DNA from: Gremmenia infestans
Lineage: Eukaryota; Ascomycota; Leotiomycetes; Helotiales; Hamatocanthoscyphaceae
Direction: 5' to 3'
DNA length: 64,000 bases
Assembly (NCBI GenBank): GCA_032629725.1
Contig: JAFEVB010000031.1
Coordinates: 62,001-126,000, forward strand
Below, piece after piece: positions 33,913-46,200 of this stretch (position 1 is the stretch's first letter; each line of letters opens with the position of its first letter). Below the pieces are notes generated by a model. It was not told where the DNA came from, did no database searches, and saw only the letters and a program-made list of their open reading frames with translations. The translations under genes were made by a program, and so were the position numbers.

Positions 33913-35901
33913 ATGGTAAACAATGGAGCATCAGGAGCATGCCGAGCTTGTAAGCAAATGCGTAAGAAGGCACGTAAACATATTTCCGAGCAAGCATTTT
34001 AAGCTAGGCCTACTCTAATCATACTAATTGAGTTCCTAGTGTGACGAGACGCGCCCTGTATGTGATATCCGCCACCTGCTTGCTAGAAAGGAGCTATCTT
34101 TCGGTGTTGACTTTCCTATGGTACATGGAAGACGACGCTGACTAGTCATCATTGGGTAGTCATGCCTTAGATGTAGCCGCGCACGTCGCAATTGTCCAGG
34201 ATACGAGCTTAATAAGGACCTAAAATTCGTAAATTACATAAGTAAAGCCGACTTTAACTTGTTGCATCAAGGGTCCGGGGATTTGTTGCACCAGACAGCA
34301 GATTCTACTCATATGGACATTCTAGATTGGCCTAGTATTGAGAAAGACGCTCGCGTAGCCTTTTTCTATGACTATTGCATTATTTCGTCGAACAGGGACC
34401 TATCTCGTGGGTTTCTTCACGGATTGGAGACCATGATATCTCAAGCCGGACCAGAGTCCGAACTTGCACAAGCATGTACAATCATAGCTTTGACTAATCT
34501 AGGAAGAAAGCTTGAAAACGATGTCTATATAACGAAGGCTAAAGGCCTGTATACCTTACTTTTACGGTCCTTCCGCCTAAGTATATCAGATTCAGCCAAA
34601 TTCGCCACTCTCGAATCGCTTATAACTGCTGCATTACTTGGATTGTACGAGGTAAGTCTCATATGTACTGATTGAAGACTGAAGCTGATAATCACAGGTT
34701 ATTAGCAGTACTGATACGTATCCTGGTGCACATGTAGGTCATGCGCAGGGGGTGTCTGCCATTCTTCTCAGCAAATTCTCTCCATTCGAGCTGTTGTGTC
34801 GTGGAAAGCTCTTCCAAGTTCCAAGTCCAATACTACTTGACGATCTTGAACCAGAAAACCCACCATCATCCCCTCTGCCATCTTCTTTTACACCCACCAA
34901 CCAAACAGGAGAGAGGTTTAGCATTATGTGTACGCCATTATTCAAACGGTCAGGATCAAGTTTAGATGTGATCTACAGCGAAACAGAACCTTTGGTACGG
35001 AAGGCAATATCATTGCTGCGGGGTGAAGCGACTCTTGATCAGATTATTGATCTTAAATTGGAGGCTGAACGTCTGAAAGAAGCATACAGCGCGTGGCCGG
35101 GAACAACCCCTCTGGAATGGAGGCCTATAACAGTAGGGGTAATTGCATCCAAAAACGATGGATCAACGTAAGTATAATTCATACTGCATGTTATTGCATA
35201 TCCCCTTTGTCTCTTTAAGATATTGCCGGAACACGACGTTGTCGAAACTTTGAATATCCATAACATAGGGAGCTGTGCTAACCTCTATCTTCAAGCCCCG
35301 ATATAGGTTACTGGCCAGGGAATGTATCATCGTACTACGATCGCAAGTTATAATTCCACGGCCGCGATATCTACTAACATATTACAGCCTATGTTGCCTC
35401 AATATGGAACAGTTATCGGAAGGCTTGCCTGCTAGTCTTGGACATCATATTGAATTGCCATCGCCGAATCAACAATTGTTCGAGATCCGTACAATCAGAA
35501 GATCTAATACACAAAGAGATCGCACAGCATACGGAAGGCATTATATCATCTATCCCATATCTCCTTGCTGCCAATCTCCAGTCCTTCATTCAAAACGCTA
35601 CCGCAGGATCACCCGCCCTAGTTCCGGGACGACCAGTCGGGGGTCTGCTGTCAATGCAAGCATTCTATATTTTATCGACACTTCCGACGGCTGATGCAAA
35701 GCTAAAAGTCTACATGAGAGACTGTCTAGCATGGATCGGAACTCGTATGGGCATCGGCCAAGCCACCATTCTATCCAAGGTGAGATGCCGGTGAAGATTT
35801 ATGGATTAGCAACTACTTACCCAACGTAGTGCACAACGATAGATCAGTTCCATTATGCTACTGAAGCACGTGTGATTATTTGGGCGGGAATGCTTATATG
35901 A
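33913..35901 (+). CDS. Zn2Cys6 transcription factor, possibly decaying
   Basis: Spliced exons give a full binuclear zinc cluster: CRACKQMRKK joined to CDETRP (18-nt exon, 34040-34057) joined to SCLRCSRARRNCPGY, matching C-x2-C-x6-C-x6-C-x2-C-x6-C. The long middle region (34160-34651 and 34698-35167) fits a fungal-specific transcription factor domain, and VASIWNSYRKACLLVLDI plus the region to ILSK and a terminal exon (35830-35901) fit its C-terminal half. Two joins are irregular. The first intron needs a GC donor (AAG|GCACGT). Between exons ending at 35167 and starting near 35305 the frame giving YWPGNVSSYYD is off by one base; a canonical alternative reaches the VASIWN frame by another route. 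It may be a pseudogene, or my model may be wrong there. Confidence 0.65.
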
Positions 35902-36386
35902 TATGAACTAGAAGAAGCTAAGAACTTCTCGACTGAGTATCAACGTCACGTTCGTGGTTCCGAGGCGTCGGATATATGGATACAATTACACAATCTCTGA
36001 GCGTTGATATCGGTCCCCTTGCATTGATACTATGCCAGGGAGCCATCCGTCTTCCCGAGACAAGCTCTGCGCTTTGTGATGGAGTAGAATCAAGTGCCCT
36101 AGCACAGCACGCTCGGAAAAACGGGCGATTTGCCAACAACATTGACTCCTTAGTACGTATGGCCAAAATATCAACTATCCTAGTTTGATATGATGACAGA
36201 TCTGCACCGTAAAAGTGATGTTGTGCAAAAGATGGCATGTGGCCATAAGTTCCGCTCTGTTTTCTCTCGCCGTAGGGAATGGAAGGTTCATATGTCAATA
36301 AGCATGCTCCACCTTTTCGCAATTCAACAATCAGAACACCTTCCAGAGTGTATAAATTTCTGGCGGCAATAACTATGGCATTTCGA
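35902..36386. other. Intergenic region between convergent regulators
   Basis: About 480 bp. A 70-codon + strand frame from 35976 has no domain, and continuation of the upstream regulator into this region could not be shown. Otherwise nothing recognised. Confidence 0.35.
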
Positions 36387-38016
36387 TCACTCGTACACGG
36401 TAGCTGTATTTGTACCCGAACTAATGTCCCCGGCATGTATTTGGCGCAGCGGCAATAATCTCTGTAACAAGTTCGCATCTTCAATATCAGGGAAACGTCC
36501 AAGGTCAGCCCACCCATGTTCAGCAATCCATATAGCTTCTTCTGAACCCTGATCAAAACAACCATAAGCGACATCTTGGATGAACAAGAACGTAAATGTG
36601 CTGACAAAGCGCCGGGATTTCCCATAGCAGTATTTCAAAGATCGTAAGATCTCACTAGCAAGGCCTTGGATATCGGATGCGATTCCAAGCAGCGCTGTGC
36701 TATTGGGCATGTCTAGAATGACATGTTGGTTCGTTGCTTGGGTTGGGTTTGGTAGGAGATGCTCGAGTCTATGCCATAACTGCAGTAGTAAGATTCTTAT
36801 CGCGTCGTAGATGGACACTGTGAATGCGGTCCACAACGAAGTGTATTCTAGATTCGTAGGAAATAGTGACTTCTTGATGTCCGCACGTGAGATTACTTCT
36901 ATAGCCGGTTGCGGATGCTTTGCTTCCCATTCGCACCACCATGTATTTAACTCTTCAAGAGATGCAGCGACTTCAAGTTTAATCTGAGAGTACTCGATTT
37001 CCCGTTCGCCCTTGCTACTTTCGTATGACTTGAGCCGAGCAAGATATTCTGCGATATCAGCTCCCACATCGACGAGATAATCCATGAATGATTTTGAGGC
37101 AGGGTCGTCTTCCCAAGGCACCAATTTCCAGACAGGGTCGCGAAGAAAGGTGGTTTGGCGAGAGATTATCGACTTCGCAACCTGAATATTGCATGTTAGA
37201 CGTTGGACTTCTCTGATGAGATGTCACCTACCAGCATAACACGATGTTCGAGGAATATGCTTGTCCCAGCATAGGACTTTTGCTGCCATGGACCTCTCCA
37301 TTCCAGAAGCGACCCGAGACCATTTGCATGCAACATCCAACCTTGTTCTGTCTTAGAAACTAGTATCTACACCCGTCAGTATCCTTGCCCCACAAAAAGA
37401 CTGTATTACCTACCTCATATATGTAAAGTGCAGTCATAGACGCCAACGTACTATCAGTACGCCGATTCTCATGATTCGAGAGTGTATTGCGAATTTCGCC
37501 CAACGCGTGTCCATATAATGTGAGTGCTTTCGTAATCACTTCGTTACTCTTGTGGGCTTGCCCAAACACTATTGCCGCCAAAGCATCCCAAGATTTACGA
37601 CGCGGCTTTTGAGGTGTTTCAGCTAGCTCGAGGATCCAGTCTTTCGGTAGACCACACTGGCTTTCCCCTCGGTATTCAGCTTCAAACAGCTTGGACAATA
37701 GGTAAGATATGAATATATCGTCCTTAAACGCCGTCAGAGGTAATGCGTCTGCCAGGAAAGGGGCAGGCTGAGGCCAGGTAAATAGATTGGCAGGGGATAC
37801 CAAGCCAGACTTGTTCGTCGAGAACTCGTGAGATTGTGCATGGGACACTGCCATGGACCGTTTGATGCGTGGATTCTCGTCCACATATCTTAGTCGTTGT
37901 CCATAGCCGGTGCATTCAATGCCCGCCTTGCGGCATCGGATGCAATTTGGACGTGTGTTGTCGCATTTGACCTTCCTCCGTTTACAAGAACCGCATCCAG
38001 CAGTCTGTGCTCCCAT
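36387..38016 (-). CDS. Zn2Cys6 transcription factor, next to an MFS gene
   Basis: Exons 38016-37414, 37366-37232 and 37181-36387 give 510 residues from the ATG at 38016; an upstream TTG extension is rejected. The N-terminal zinc cluster is complete: CGSCKRRKVKCDNTRPNCIRCRKAGIEC, then TGYGQRLRYVDE. The rest has the helical layout of the fungal transcription factor domain 2 family (ALYIYEILVSK, LLEWRGP, FLEHRVMLVAKSI, TAFTVSIYDAIRILLLQL). It is nuclear and expected to bind CGG-containing sites. It is transcribed away from the MFS gene at 38617, sharing a 600-bp intergenic region, which suggests it controls that transporter. Confidence 0.92.
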
Positions 38017-38616
38017 GGTATAGACCTCCGGAATTAATCGATCAATCAAGAGCCCGATCAATCAATCAAGGAGAAGAGCTAAGATTAGACATTAGAAGTC
38101 GAATCCCAACGAAGAACGGCGGAAGATTGGTTGAAACAAACCTAGAACGCGAAAGAAGGAAGGGGGAAAATCGCACATAATAGCATGTTTTGGGAACAAG
38201 AACTTATAGATCACCTTTAAGAAAAACAATCTGAGTGCTTATAAATCATCATATTCTGCATGCGGAGTCTAGCGCGCTCGCACATATAACCCTGAATTGG
38301 GTCTAGCGCGCTTCTCCATGAGCCTCCGCAACTCATATCAAGAAAATAAACTGTATCGTCAGGCCATGTGGGTTTCTTTTGGGAATTCCAAAGACTTTAA
38401 GTTCGGACACTTCGGACTACTCGGTGTTCCTGCAAGGTTGCTTTGAAATCGAACGAGAAAGTGTAGAGGTAAGGACTTTCCACTTAGTACGTACGTATTG
38501 ACAACATATATGAGCATCTCCTCGTTGGAGGTGGTACCATTCCTGCATTCTCACATTCTTTCTTTCTTCAAATTCTCGGACTGATAGGGTGTGCAGTTCG
38601 GAAAACAACGAAGATT
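38017..38616. promoter_or_regulatory. Divergent promoter of a Zn2Cys6 regulator and an MFS transporter
   Basis: Between the two divergent starts. It contains two copies of GTCTAGCGCGCT (38267-38278 and 38301-38312, 34 bp apart), each with the palindrome AGCGCGCT. They are flanked by an inverted pair TGCGGAG (38261-38267) and CTCCGCA (38324-38330), which hold CGG half-sites as used by Zn2Cys6 proteins. Function as an operator is inferred. Confidence 0.5.
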
Positions 38617-40513
38617 ATGTCCGCACAAAGTCCCGACTTCGACACCAGCGAGACCACAATGGCGGCAGCAGTGGTGGATGGCCATACAACCGACTCTACG
38701 AACAACAGCGAGCAGATAAACTCCAACGAGATCCTTCCCGATAAGCAAGATGGTATTGCAGCTGAACAAGTCGGTGATGAGCCCCAGTACGAGACAGGCT
38801 GGCGGTTGGCGGCCGTCATGATCACCATCTTTTTGACCACGCTTCTTGCAGCCTTGGATATTGTTAGTAGCTGTCCAACAACGATAGACAAACTTTTTCT
38901 AACAGGCGTTACCTATAGGGCATTGTCGCTACAGCAATTCCTGCCATTACTGACGAATTCCGTCAACTCGACGATGTTGGCTGGTATGGAGGTGCTTGTT
39001 TTCTCCTAGTCGGCACCTCCTCGCCGATGTGGGGTAAACTATACAAATACTTTCCAACCAAGCTCGTTTATCTTGCCTCTGTGGCATTGTTCTTGATCGG
39101 GAGTATTGTTGCTGCAACAGCGCCGAATAGTCAAGCCTTGATAGTTGCCCGAGCTCTTCAGGGCTGGGGATGCTCTGGTAGTCTCGGCGGCTCGGTTCTC
39201 ATGATCAGCTATGTAGCAGAGCCTAAGAAACGTCCAATGTTGATCGGCCTCTGGATGGGTGTTTTCATGTGTTCGACTATCGTGGGCCCTCTCATTGGTG
39301 GCGCCTTTACGAGCGAGGTCACATGGCGATGGTGTTTTTGGATCAATTTGCCGGTTGGAGGTCCTGTTATCCTTTTGGTGTTGCTCTTCTTCCGCGTACC
39401 AAAGCATATCAAACCGGCCCCAGCCACCAAAAAGGAGATTCTGCTGCAGCTTGATCTCCCGGGCTTTACTCTGCTGCTCACTTCGCTCGTTTGCTTCACC
39501 TTGGCCCTCCAATGGGGCGGGCAGAGCAAGAAATGGAGTGATGGCTCCGTAATTGCCACCTTGGTTCTATGGGTTGTGTTAACCATTGCGTTCGTCATCG
39601 CCGAGTGGTTTTCGGGTGCTTACGCCATGGTACCTTTGAGTCTACTGAAACCACGCATGACATGGACCAATGCCTTGTACGGTTATATGTGAGTACCCCT
39701 TTTCTCGGTGTTACCTCTGACCTAGCTAACATATGGTTTCCGTGAAGCGAAAATTGCGCCAACTTCCAAGTCCTATTTTATCTTCCCATTTACTTCCAGT
39801 CCATCCACGGCCAGTCGGCTATTACAAGTGGCGTCAACAGTCTTCCGTTTTTAGCATTTTTTGCGCTCGGCTCCTTGCTCAGCGGTTTCCTTATCATGAA
39901 AACTCGCCTTCTCCAACCCTACGAGCTGACGAGTGGGTTGCTAGCTACTGCCGGCGCAGCCTTGCTCTATACTCTGGACCTTGACTCTTCTAAAGCTCGG
40001 TATATCGGGCCCCAGGTTGTTTTCGGGTTTGGCCTCGGCCTCGGTAGCCAGATTCCGATGACGGCACTCCAGGCTTTCTCCAAGCCCGAAAACGTGGCAT
40101 CGACCACGGGTATCATGCTCAGTAAGTACCAATGAGCCAGTCGATGGTCTAATGTTGTTGCTTCACTAATCATGCGATCAGTGTGCAACTCTGTTAGCGG
40201 TGCCTACTTCGTTACAGCAGCACAATCCATCTTCGCCAACCGCCTTCTGCAGAGACTTGCCAGTACTGCCCCCAATATTGATGCAGCCATAGTCCTTGCC
40301 ACGGGAGCAACTGACATTCAGCGTATCTTTAGTGGTGGAGATCTTGTGGCCGTACTCGATGCTTACATGAGCGGGATAAAAGATGTCTTTGCCTTCTCTA
40401 TGGCCGGAGCAGCGGCAACTGCCGTCATCGCCCTCGCGATACCCTTCAAAAAGGTGCCTAGTAACGAAAGCAGGAAGACCGAAGAGAAGGTGGCGACTGC
40501 TGCGCAACTTTGA
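38617..40513 (+). CDS. MFS transporter, DHA14-type exporter
   Basis: Four exons; first intron joins LLAALDI to GIVATAIPAITDEF. A hydrophilic N-terminus of about 60 residues leads to 14 expected spans. Motifs: DDVGWYGGACFLLVGTSSPMWGKLYKYFPTKLVYLAS (motif A region, variable in this subfamily), RALQGWGCSGSLGGSVLMI, and VGPLIGGAFTSEVTWRWCFWINLP, the antiporter motif C and the WRW-FxINLP signature of DHA14 pumps. C-terminal half: FYLPIYFQSIHGQSAITSGVNSLPF and QIPMTALQAF. It ends in a charged tail (ESRKTEEKVATAAQL). Likely exports a toxic or secondary metabolite; the divergent Zn2Cys6 gene supports regulated efflux. Confidence 0.93.
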
Positions 40514-41370
40514 GATGAAGCATCGACAGTCCGATAGGAATGAGGACCTGAAGAAGACGCCGGCCGGTGGTTGTAATGCGAGAGGCAAGCAAAAGAAATT
40601 GATAGATTGTTGGGGTTGTAAATTGAATTAATATACGGACTATTGTAATTAGAAAGAAATAAACTTAGGCAGATCATAAAACAACTGATGGCATGTTTAA
40701 GCGCGGACAGCTCTTGAAACATCGCGGTGCAATGATGGTGTGAGGAGCCAGCGGAGATGATTCTGCAACCATAATAGAGAAGGTCCGGTAGGTTGCTTAA
40801 TTCTTCGACGCTTTGAAGAGGACTATACTATGTTGTTGGAAGATGATACCTCTTAACATAGCTTACACAGCTGGCACTGGGCTTTTGAGCACATCTATGC
40901 GCGAACTAAAACAACGCGCGATCACAGAGCACCGCTACGAACCAGCGCGGGCTCCAGCTTGAAGTCTTTGCTGGAGACAGTGGACTTCTCTTTTCTAAGC
41001 GTGGTGTCAGGCTATTGTTTGTTGAATCTGCTACGAGAAAGAAAGTGTTAGCACTTGGGAGGTTGGAGATAGGATAGGTTTGTTCCAACACACTAATTTG
41101 TGTGCTAGTACTATTCCGAACATCACGTGTGTTCGTGACTACAACTTGCTAATCAGGGAGTAGAACGTATAGAAGCTGCTTAGTTTCGAAAGTTCTGTCA
41201 AGTTGTATAATAATAATGTTAATGTTAATAAAGGCTCGGTGACATCGCCTTTAGCAAGAGCAACACGCACGTGACAAGCCGCATCGTATTTCTTCATTTT
41301 TCTTATTTCCAAAAGAATCCCTTGGAAGCCCAAAATTCCACACCAGACCAAGCTTAGGCAAGAAGACATT
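40514..41370. promoter_or_regulatory. Intergenic region before the MYND gene
   Basis: About 860 bp: 3' UTR of the MFS gene and promoter of the MYND-finger gene at 41371. A GTAATAATAATG-like AT repeat lies near 41207-41228. No coding sequence supported. Confidence 0.4.
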
Positions 41371-42862
41371 ATGGATCACGAGGATAAACGCAACGGAGGG
41401 CCTACAACTGATTTTCGTACGCCAGTCCTCGCTATAAGACATGCCATCTGCTTCACGTGCCTACAATCTTTTCCCAATTTGAAGAAATGTGTGGCATGCA
41501 AAAGGGTCTCCTACTGCTCTCCAAAATGCCAAAAGATAGACTGGCAGAGAGATCACAAAAAGACATGCAAAGTCCTCGCTGAATCGAACAAGCGGAGAGC
41601 AGAGACTCCTCGCACTTCTAGATTGTGGGAGCAGTACTGTGCTGAAAAGGTGTGCAGAACCGTCCACAAAACTCATCCACCCTCTAATCTGGTCCTACAG
41701 TGGCAGGATATTGCTGCGTTTAGAGCTCAGAATCCCAATAATACGGAAAGTCAGCAGCGGCTTTTGTTGTAAGTGTCCAATTTGTTGGATCGCTGCGTTC
41801 TTCACTACGCTCAGCGAACTCCAGAGCCTAATTTTGAACAGACACGAACAGTACTGCCGCCATTGCTATAGAAGCGCACCCCAACTGGAACCAAGGAACC
41901 AACTTAGGCCATGCCAAACTTGTCATATTGCGGCGTTCTGTGCCGACTGTCCACAAGAACACCCCGCCTCAGAGTGCAAAACCTTCCAGACAATTAGACA
42001 AGATGAGACCTTCGCCATCCAACATTACCAAAGGACGCAGAAAGATTTTGAGATTCTTTGTACCGAGCGGCCTAGGGAGACATATCTGCCACTTTCAACG
42101 GCCACAGGCTGGCATGACTACTTTACCAGAATATCTGATAAAGGAGGATTTCTCTCAGAGGTGACGTCCGAAATGCAGCCAGCGACGGATGATCCAATGG
42201 CAGTAAAGCTTGCGGGTTTAATGAGACTCGCATCTGGGACCTCATCAATGGCCCTTACTATACTGGCGGCTTTAGAAGCAGTGTTTCCCGATATCAGCAC
42301 GCGGACAACAATGAAGCTCCATTTCATCGGTGCGGCCGGCCCGGAGCTTAATGGTCTTATGGTTTTTGAAGAATTACTGCACCTGCTACCCTCACTGAAA
42401 AACCTGGAGCTCACGCTCGTCGGTTTCGAATTGCCGGAGCCAACGGAAGACACTGCCATGGAACTTGAATGTTGTCCGGAATGCACTGCTGCTTCCCGAA
42501 CAAGAATACTAAGGCTCTGGAAAGGTGGCTATCATGATTATGCCAAGGAAGATGTGTATCAAAAGCCAGACCTCGCTGTTGCTTTTCATACTGGTTTCTC
42601 GCAAGAGATGAAAGAAGAGTGGCTGCCCACCGTTCAGTACTTAGCAGCTGCCCAACATCCGACACTGTTTACAACTTACAACGAGAAGGAGATGGAAGAA
42701 GAGACGGCAATTCTTGACAGATTTGGCGCAAACTTCCTGCAGCGCGGAGAGATCAATAAGTGGAAAGGCGTATGTCCTATGCTTGAGGTCATGGAGGAAA
42801 AGGAAGGCACGTTTTATTTCATGCACCAATATAGGTATTTGGTGGTAGGGAAAGACACCTGA
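41371..42862 (+). CDS. MYND-finger protein, MSS51-like
   Basis: Exons 41371-41768 and 41842-42862 give 472 residues. An N-terminal MYND zinc finger is clear: CFTCLQSFPNLKKCVACKRVSYCSPKCQ, then DHKKTC. A second, variant finger follows the intron (CRHC...CQTCHIAAFCADC). From about residue 285 the protein has the layout of the MSS51 C-terminal domain: MKLHFIGAAGPE, FEELLHLLPSLKNLELTLVG, CCPEC, PDLAVAFHTGF, W.PTVQYL and TLFTTYNEKEM. Yeast Mss51 acts in mitochondrial COX1 translation, but many fungal paralogues with this architecture exist and no mitochondrial targeting sequence is obvious here, so orthology is not claimed. Confidence 0.85.
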
Positions 42863-43122
42863 TCAATAGTGCACGATCAATTAATAAGAATAACAAGTGT
42901 TGCGTTCCATTTCTGTATTTCCGATGACAGCAAAACATTTCAACGCTTTCAACCAAAATTAATCCCGCCGTCAAGAGCCTGGACTTGAGTCCCATGTGGT
43001 ATATCCCAGTTCAATACAAAAGAAAGAAGCACGCAGAAGGCGCAAGATGCTGAAACTCCGACTTGCTATTAAGGAGTGAATGTGGCGACATTTGAATCGG
43101 CAGACAGAGCAGATACTAGATA

Positions 43123-44426
43123 TCATCTCCGACGGCTCGTAGTTCTCCCACCGGATCGAGAAGAGAAGCCCGTTGCGCTTCGGGTGTTTCCATTTGTCCC
43201 AGAAATATTAACTTGGGGTGGTCTGACAGACGATGGTCCCTCGGTTTTCTTCCCCTTCGCAGCTTTGAGCTCGTCTTCTACGACCTCCACAACAGCCTTT
43301 TTGGTGTTGCTTTTGGGGTCACCCTGCAGGTCCTTTTGCGCAGAGTAGAGTTCGACTTCGAGAGTTTTGATCGTGAGTTTGGCCTTTTTCTTTTCGATCT
43401 CGGTCTCGAGTTTTGAGACTTCGGTTTCTTTCTTGTCGCGTTTAGCTTCCTTTAATTTGTGATTTCGGGTGGTGATATCGTTATCCAATTTTGCCGCGCT
43501 TTCCCGCAGCTTGTCTAGTGCCTTGTCTCTAAGGAAGTCAGACGATGGAATTTAAATTGAGAGAAGACTACGTACCAGACCCTGGGTTGAACTTAGTAAT
43601 TCCAGCGCGATCCTCTTCAACACCGAGAATAGGTGCGGACAGAAGCTTGTGCTTCAGAATTGAGCGTGCCCCGATGATTAACTGGCAATCCGTGTCGGAG
43701 GAAACAAGGAAGCGCATTCCACTATATAACCTTGGACTGCTGTTGTGGTACCAGGTGATGTATAGCGCGCCTTCTGGCATGTGTGTATGGCCCGTCGCGG
43801 ATGTTCCTCCGTTCTTCTCCTTCGGTTTGAGGGATTTGAAGTCAGACTCGGTATAACCCAGTCTTAGAGCAAATTCTTTGGAAATAATATTTCCTTGGAG
43901 GCAGCCGGTATCGAAGGTGCATCGCGCCTGCTGGTGCATGTTTGTCCCAACCTTGTCGGAAGGTAAAGCGTGGACTGTCAGAATCCATGGACAATCACCA
44001 TTTGCGAAAACCTAGAAAATCAGCATCCACCACTACAATCGTAGAATGGCCACATACATCATCGTCTTCCTCGGCCTCCGGTATATTAATCGTCTTTCTT
44101 GCAGCTCGTTCCGTCACTTGCGGACCAAGAAAAACCCCCTTCAAACACTGCCACCATGATATACTGACTGTGGCAACCTGTGTACTTCTTCGTTGGACCT
44201 TCTTCCGGTCGAGAACTGGCACATCGGATTGATTATCTACGATCGTAAGGCCAGATCTCGCAGAACCGACGGAGGTTGAGCGATGTCGAGGGGCATCAAT
44301 TTTTGGGGTGTCGAGAAGCCCAGCCTTGTGGTCTTCGAGGCTGGAAACTAGAGGTAATCAGTCAACTGCCAGTCTGGTGAAAGGTATTGGGGACTTACCA
44401 CCACTTGTTCTAGGGCTGTCTTGCAT
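43123..44426 (-). CDS. Retropepsin-like aspartyl protease domain protein with coiled-coil tail
   Basis: Exons 44426-44399, 44347-44058, 44011-43576 and 43526-43123 give 385 residues, with an intron at GATGAT|GTATGT...CTAG. After a basic N-terminal region comes a strand (CPWILTVHAL), then CTFDTGCLQGNIIS with the single-domain aspartyl protease DTG motif. A flap-like region follows (GTSATGHTHMPEGALYITW), and CQLIIGARSILKHKLL matches the conserved ILG helix of retropepsins. The last 130 residues form a lysine/glutamate-rich coiled coil (EAKRDKKETEVSKLETEIEKK) and a basic Arg/Ser tail. Active as a dimer if functional. It may be a domesticated relative of retroelement proteases; the host sequence is not RIP-mutated here. 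The last acceptor is the least certain. Confidence 0.72.
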
Positions 44427-46200
44427 TTTGATCTTCACTCGCAATCGATGTCTGAGAGATATCCAGTGAGAGTGTTTCTTGTGTTGATTCGCCGCAAGCA
44501 CCTCTTTATTATAGTTCACTCATGGCTCGTCCCGCAATGTTATTGCTCCCACACCCCCCACAAGTCTAACAGAGCCTCTTCTGGCGCCGGAGGTCCTTTG
44601 GAGGGCCTCAGGGGTACCAATCCCTGGCAATAATCGTACTGCCTGGTTTCTGCCCAATGAAAGTCGGGCAAACCAAATTCCAGCTTACTTGCAAAGGGGT
44701 CCTGATGATGAATCTTGCACTGTAACTGCAAGGCAGATCCTAATTTCATCGTCGCTGTTTCCATTTTTGTTCATCGAAAGCTTTGGGGGCCCAAAATGGC
44801 TTCCAGCTGACTCTAAATGACACTCCTAGGTGGCAAATTCGAGCAAGGTGACCAGGAAGAGGGCGGAGTCAAGCCTCATGGCGGGTCAGCGACGGCACCA
44901 TTGTAAGCCATCCACGGCCAATTCCTATTGTTTAGCGCTTCTACTGTCAAAGGAAGAGGAAATAGAGCCGCTTCCTCAGCCTGAGTCAGAAGGATCAAGA
45001 ACCTCGTCCTCGTTTCAATAACCTTAAATGGTATGACCCGCAATCGCGAGACGAAATACTGCGGCGCAGGCACTTTCGAGCACACCAGCACTGTGCCTCC
45101 GCTCTGCGGACTGGCTTGCGCTCTGGTTCTTGCTTGGGAGACTTCCCGCGCGTTTCGAACATCGATACTTTTGTTCAAATGTCTTGACGCAAGGTCATCA
45201 AGTCGAACAGTTTGCGATATTTTTTTAATTTGAGATGGGGGCCGCCCCTTATATTTCTCAAGCCGCAGAGTCAGCGAGTCAATAAGTGGAACGCATGATG
45301 CCTGCTGCGCGGTGAGAAAATCGTGGCAGGTTACCAATGGATGCATGCTTTTTGCAGGCTTTGTGCCGGGCTTCTTGAATTTCAGGCAGGTGGTGTAGTA
45401 ATCGGTCAGAAAACGCCCAAATGGGGCTGAGCGAGCCACACCAGAACTTCCGAAAACTACAGCTCAAAGAATACATTTAAATTACCTCAAATCACATTTC
45501 TGATGAGCCAAAGAGAAAACCATGTACACCCAAAAGCTTTTTCACCAATTTCCAGTCAAACTGCGCGGCCTGCGGCTCTAATTTTGCTGTGTTTGAGCAT
45601 GTCATTTTAAATCCCGCCCCCAAGTACAGGATGCAGCCAAGGTGCTGCTTTCGTTAGATGCTCCACATGGAGGCGTCAAATAGGGAATCGCGACATGCTG
45701 TTTACGCCGAGTAGCCGCGAGGCTATAATATATTCGGTGCATGTTTGGTAGTCGCAAAATTCGAGAAACAAGGCGGAAACAATATGGGCATTTTCAGAAG
45801 ATCAAAGTCCACAATCAGAAATCATGCCATAAGGAAACCGCAACTCTGTTGTTTATCTCTGAGGCTATGCCAGCAGCATGGCGTATCACCAGCGATTGAT
45901 GGTTGAAGACATATGCAGAGCACCCGATTATGCAGCATTAGTTGATTATGTCCGCATGTCCCCACGAATTAAAAGATCTCTGGGTAATAATCAACATGCA
46001 GCCCGCTCTTCAGCTTCTTGCTTTCAAGGCGGTCATTGAACACTTTCGCCGCCATTGCTTAAAGTCGGGCTTTGATATCGCCCCGTAATTGATTTTGCGT
46101 GGCTTAGACGCAAAGCAAAATCTGATAAGACGGAGTGAGACCACATGGCGATGGTAGAGCAATGAGTCCTTCTTCGATTTGAAACGCTCCGGTATCAATC
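44427..46200. other. Gene-poor region with one weak - strand candidate (44876-45346)
   Basis: About 1.8 kb between the retropepsin-like gene and the DUF6594 gene. On the - strand an ATG at 45346 opens a 156-residue frame to 44876 with even composition (MHPLVTCHDFLTAQQASC at its start) but no domain. A 74-residue frame lies at 44540-44764. They could be exons of a hypothetical gene, but I could not join them by good splice sites. The rest, 45480-46200, shows nothing. Confidence 0.35.

Noticed and set aside
38267..38312. CTAGCGCGCT as an MFS-specific promoter element
   Set aside because: The same 10-mer also occurs inside the retrotransposon at 58206-58215, so specificity is not established; kept only as a candidate site.
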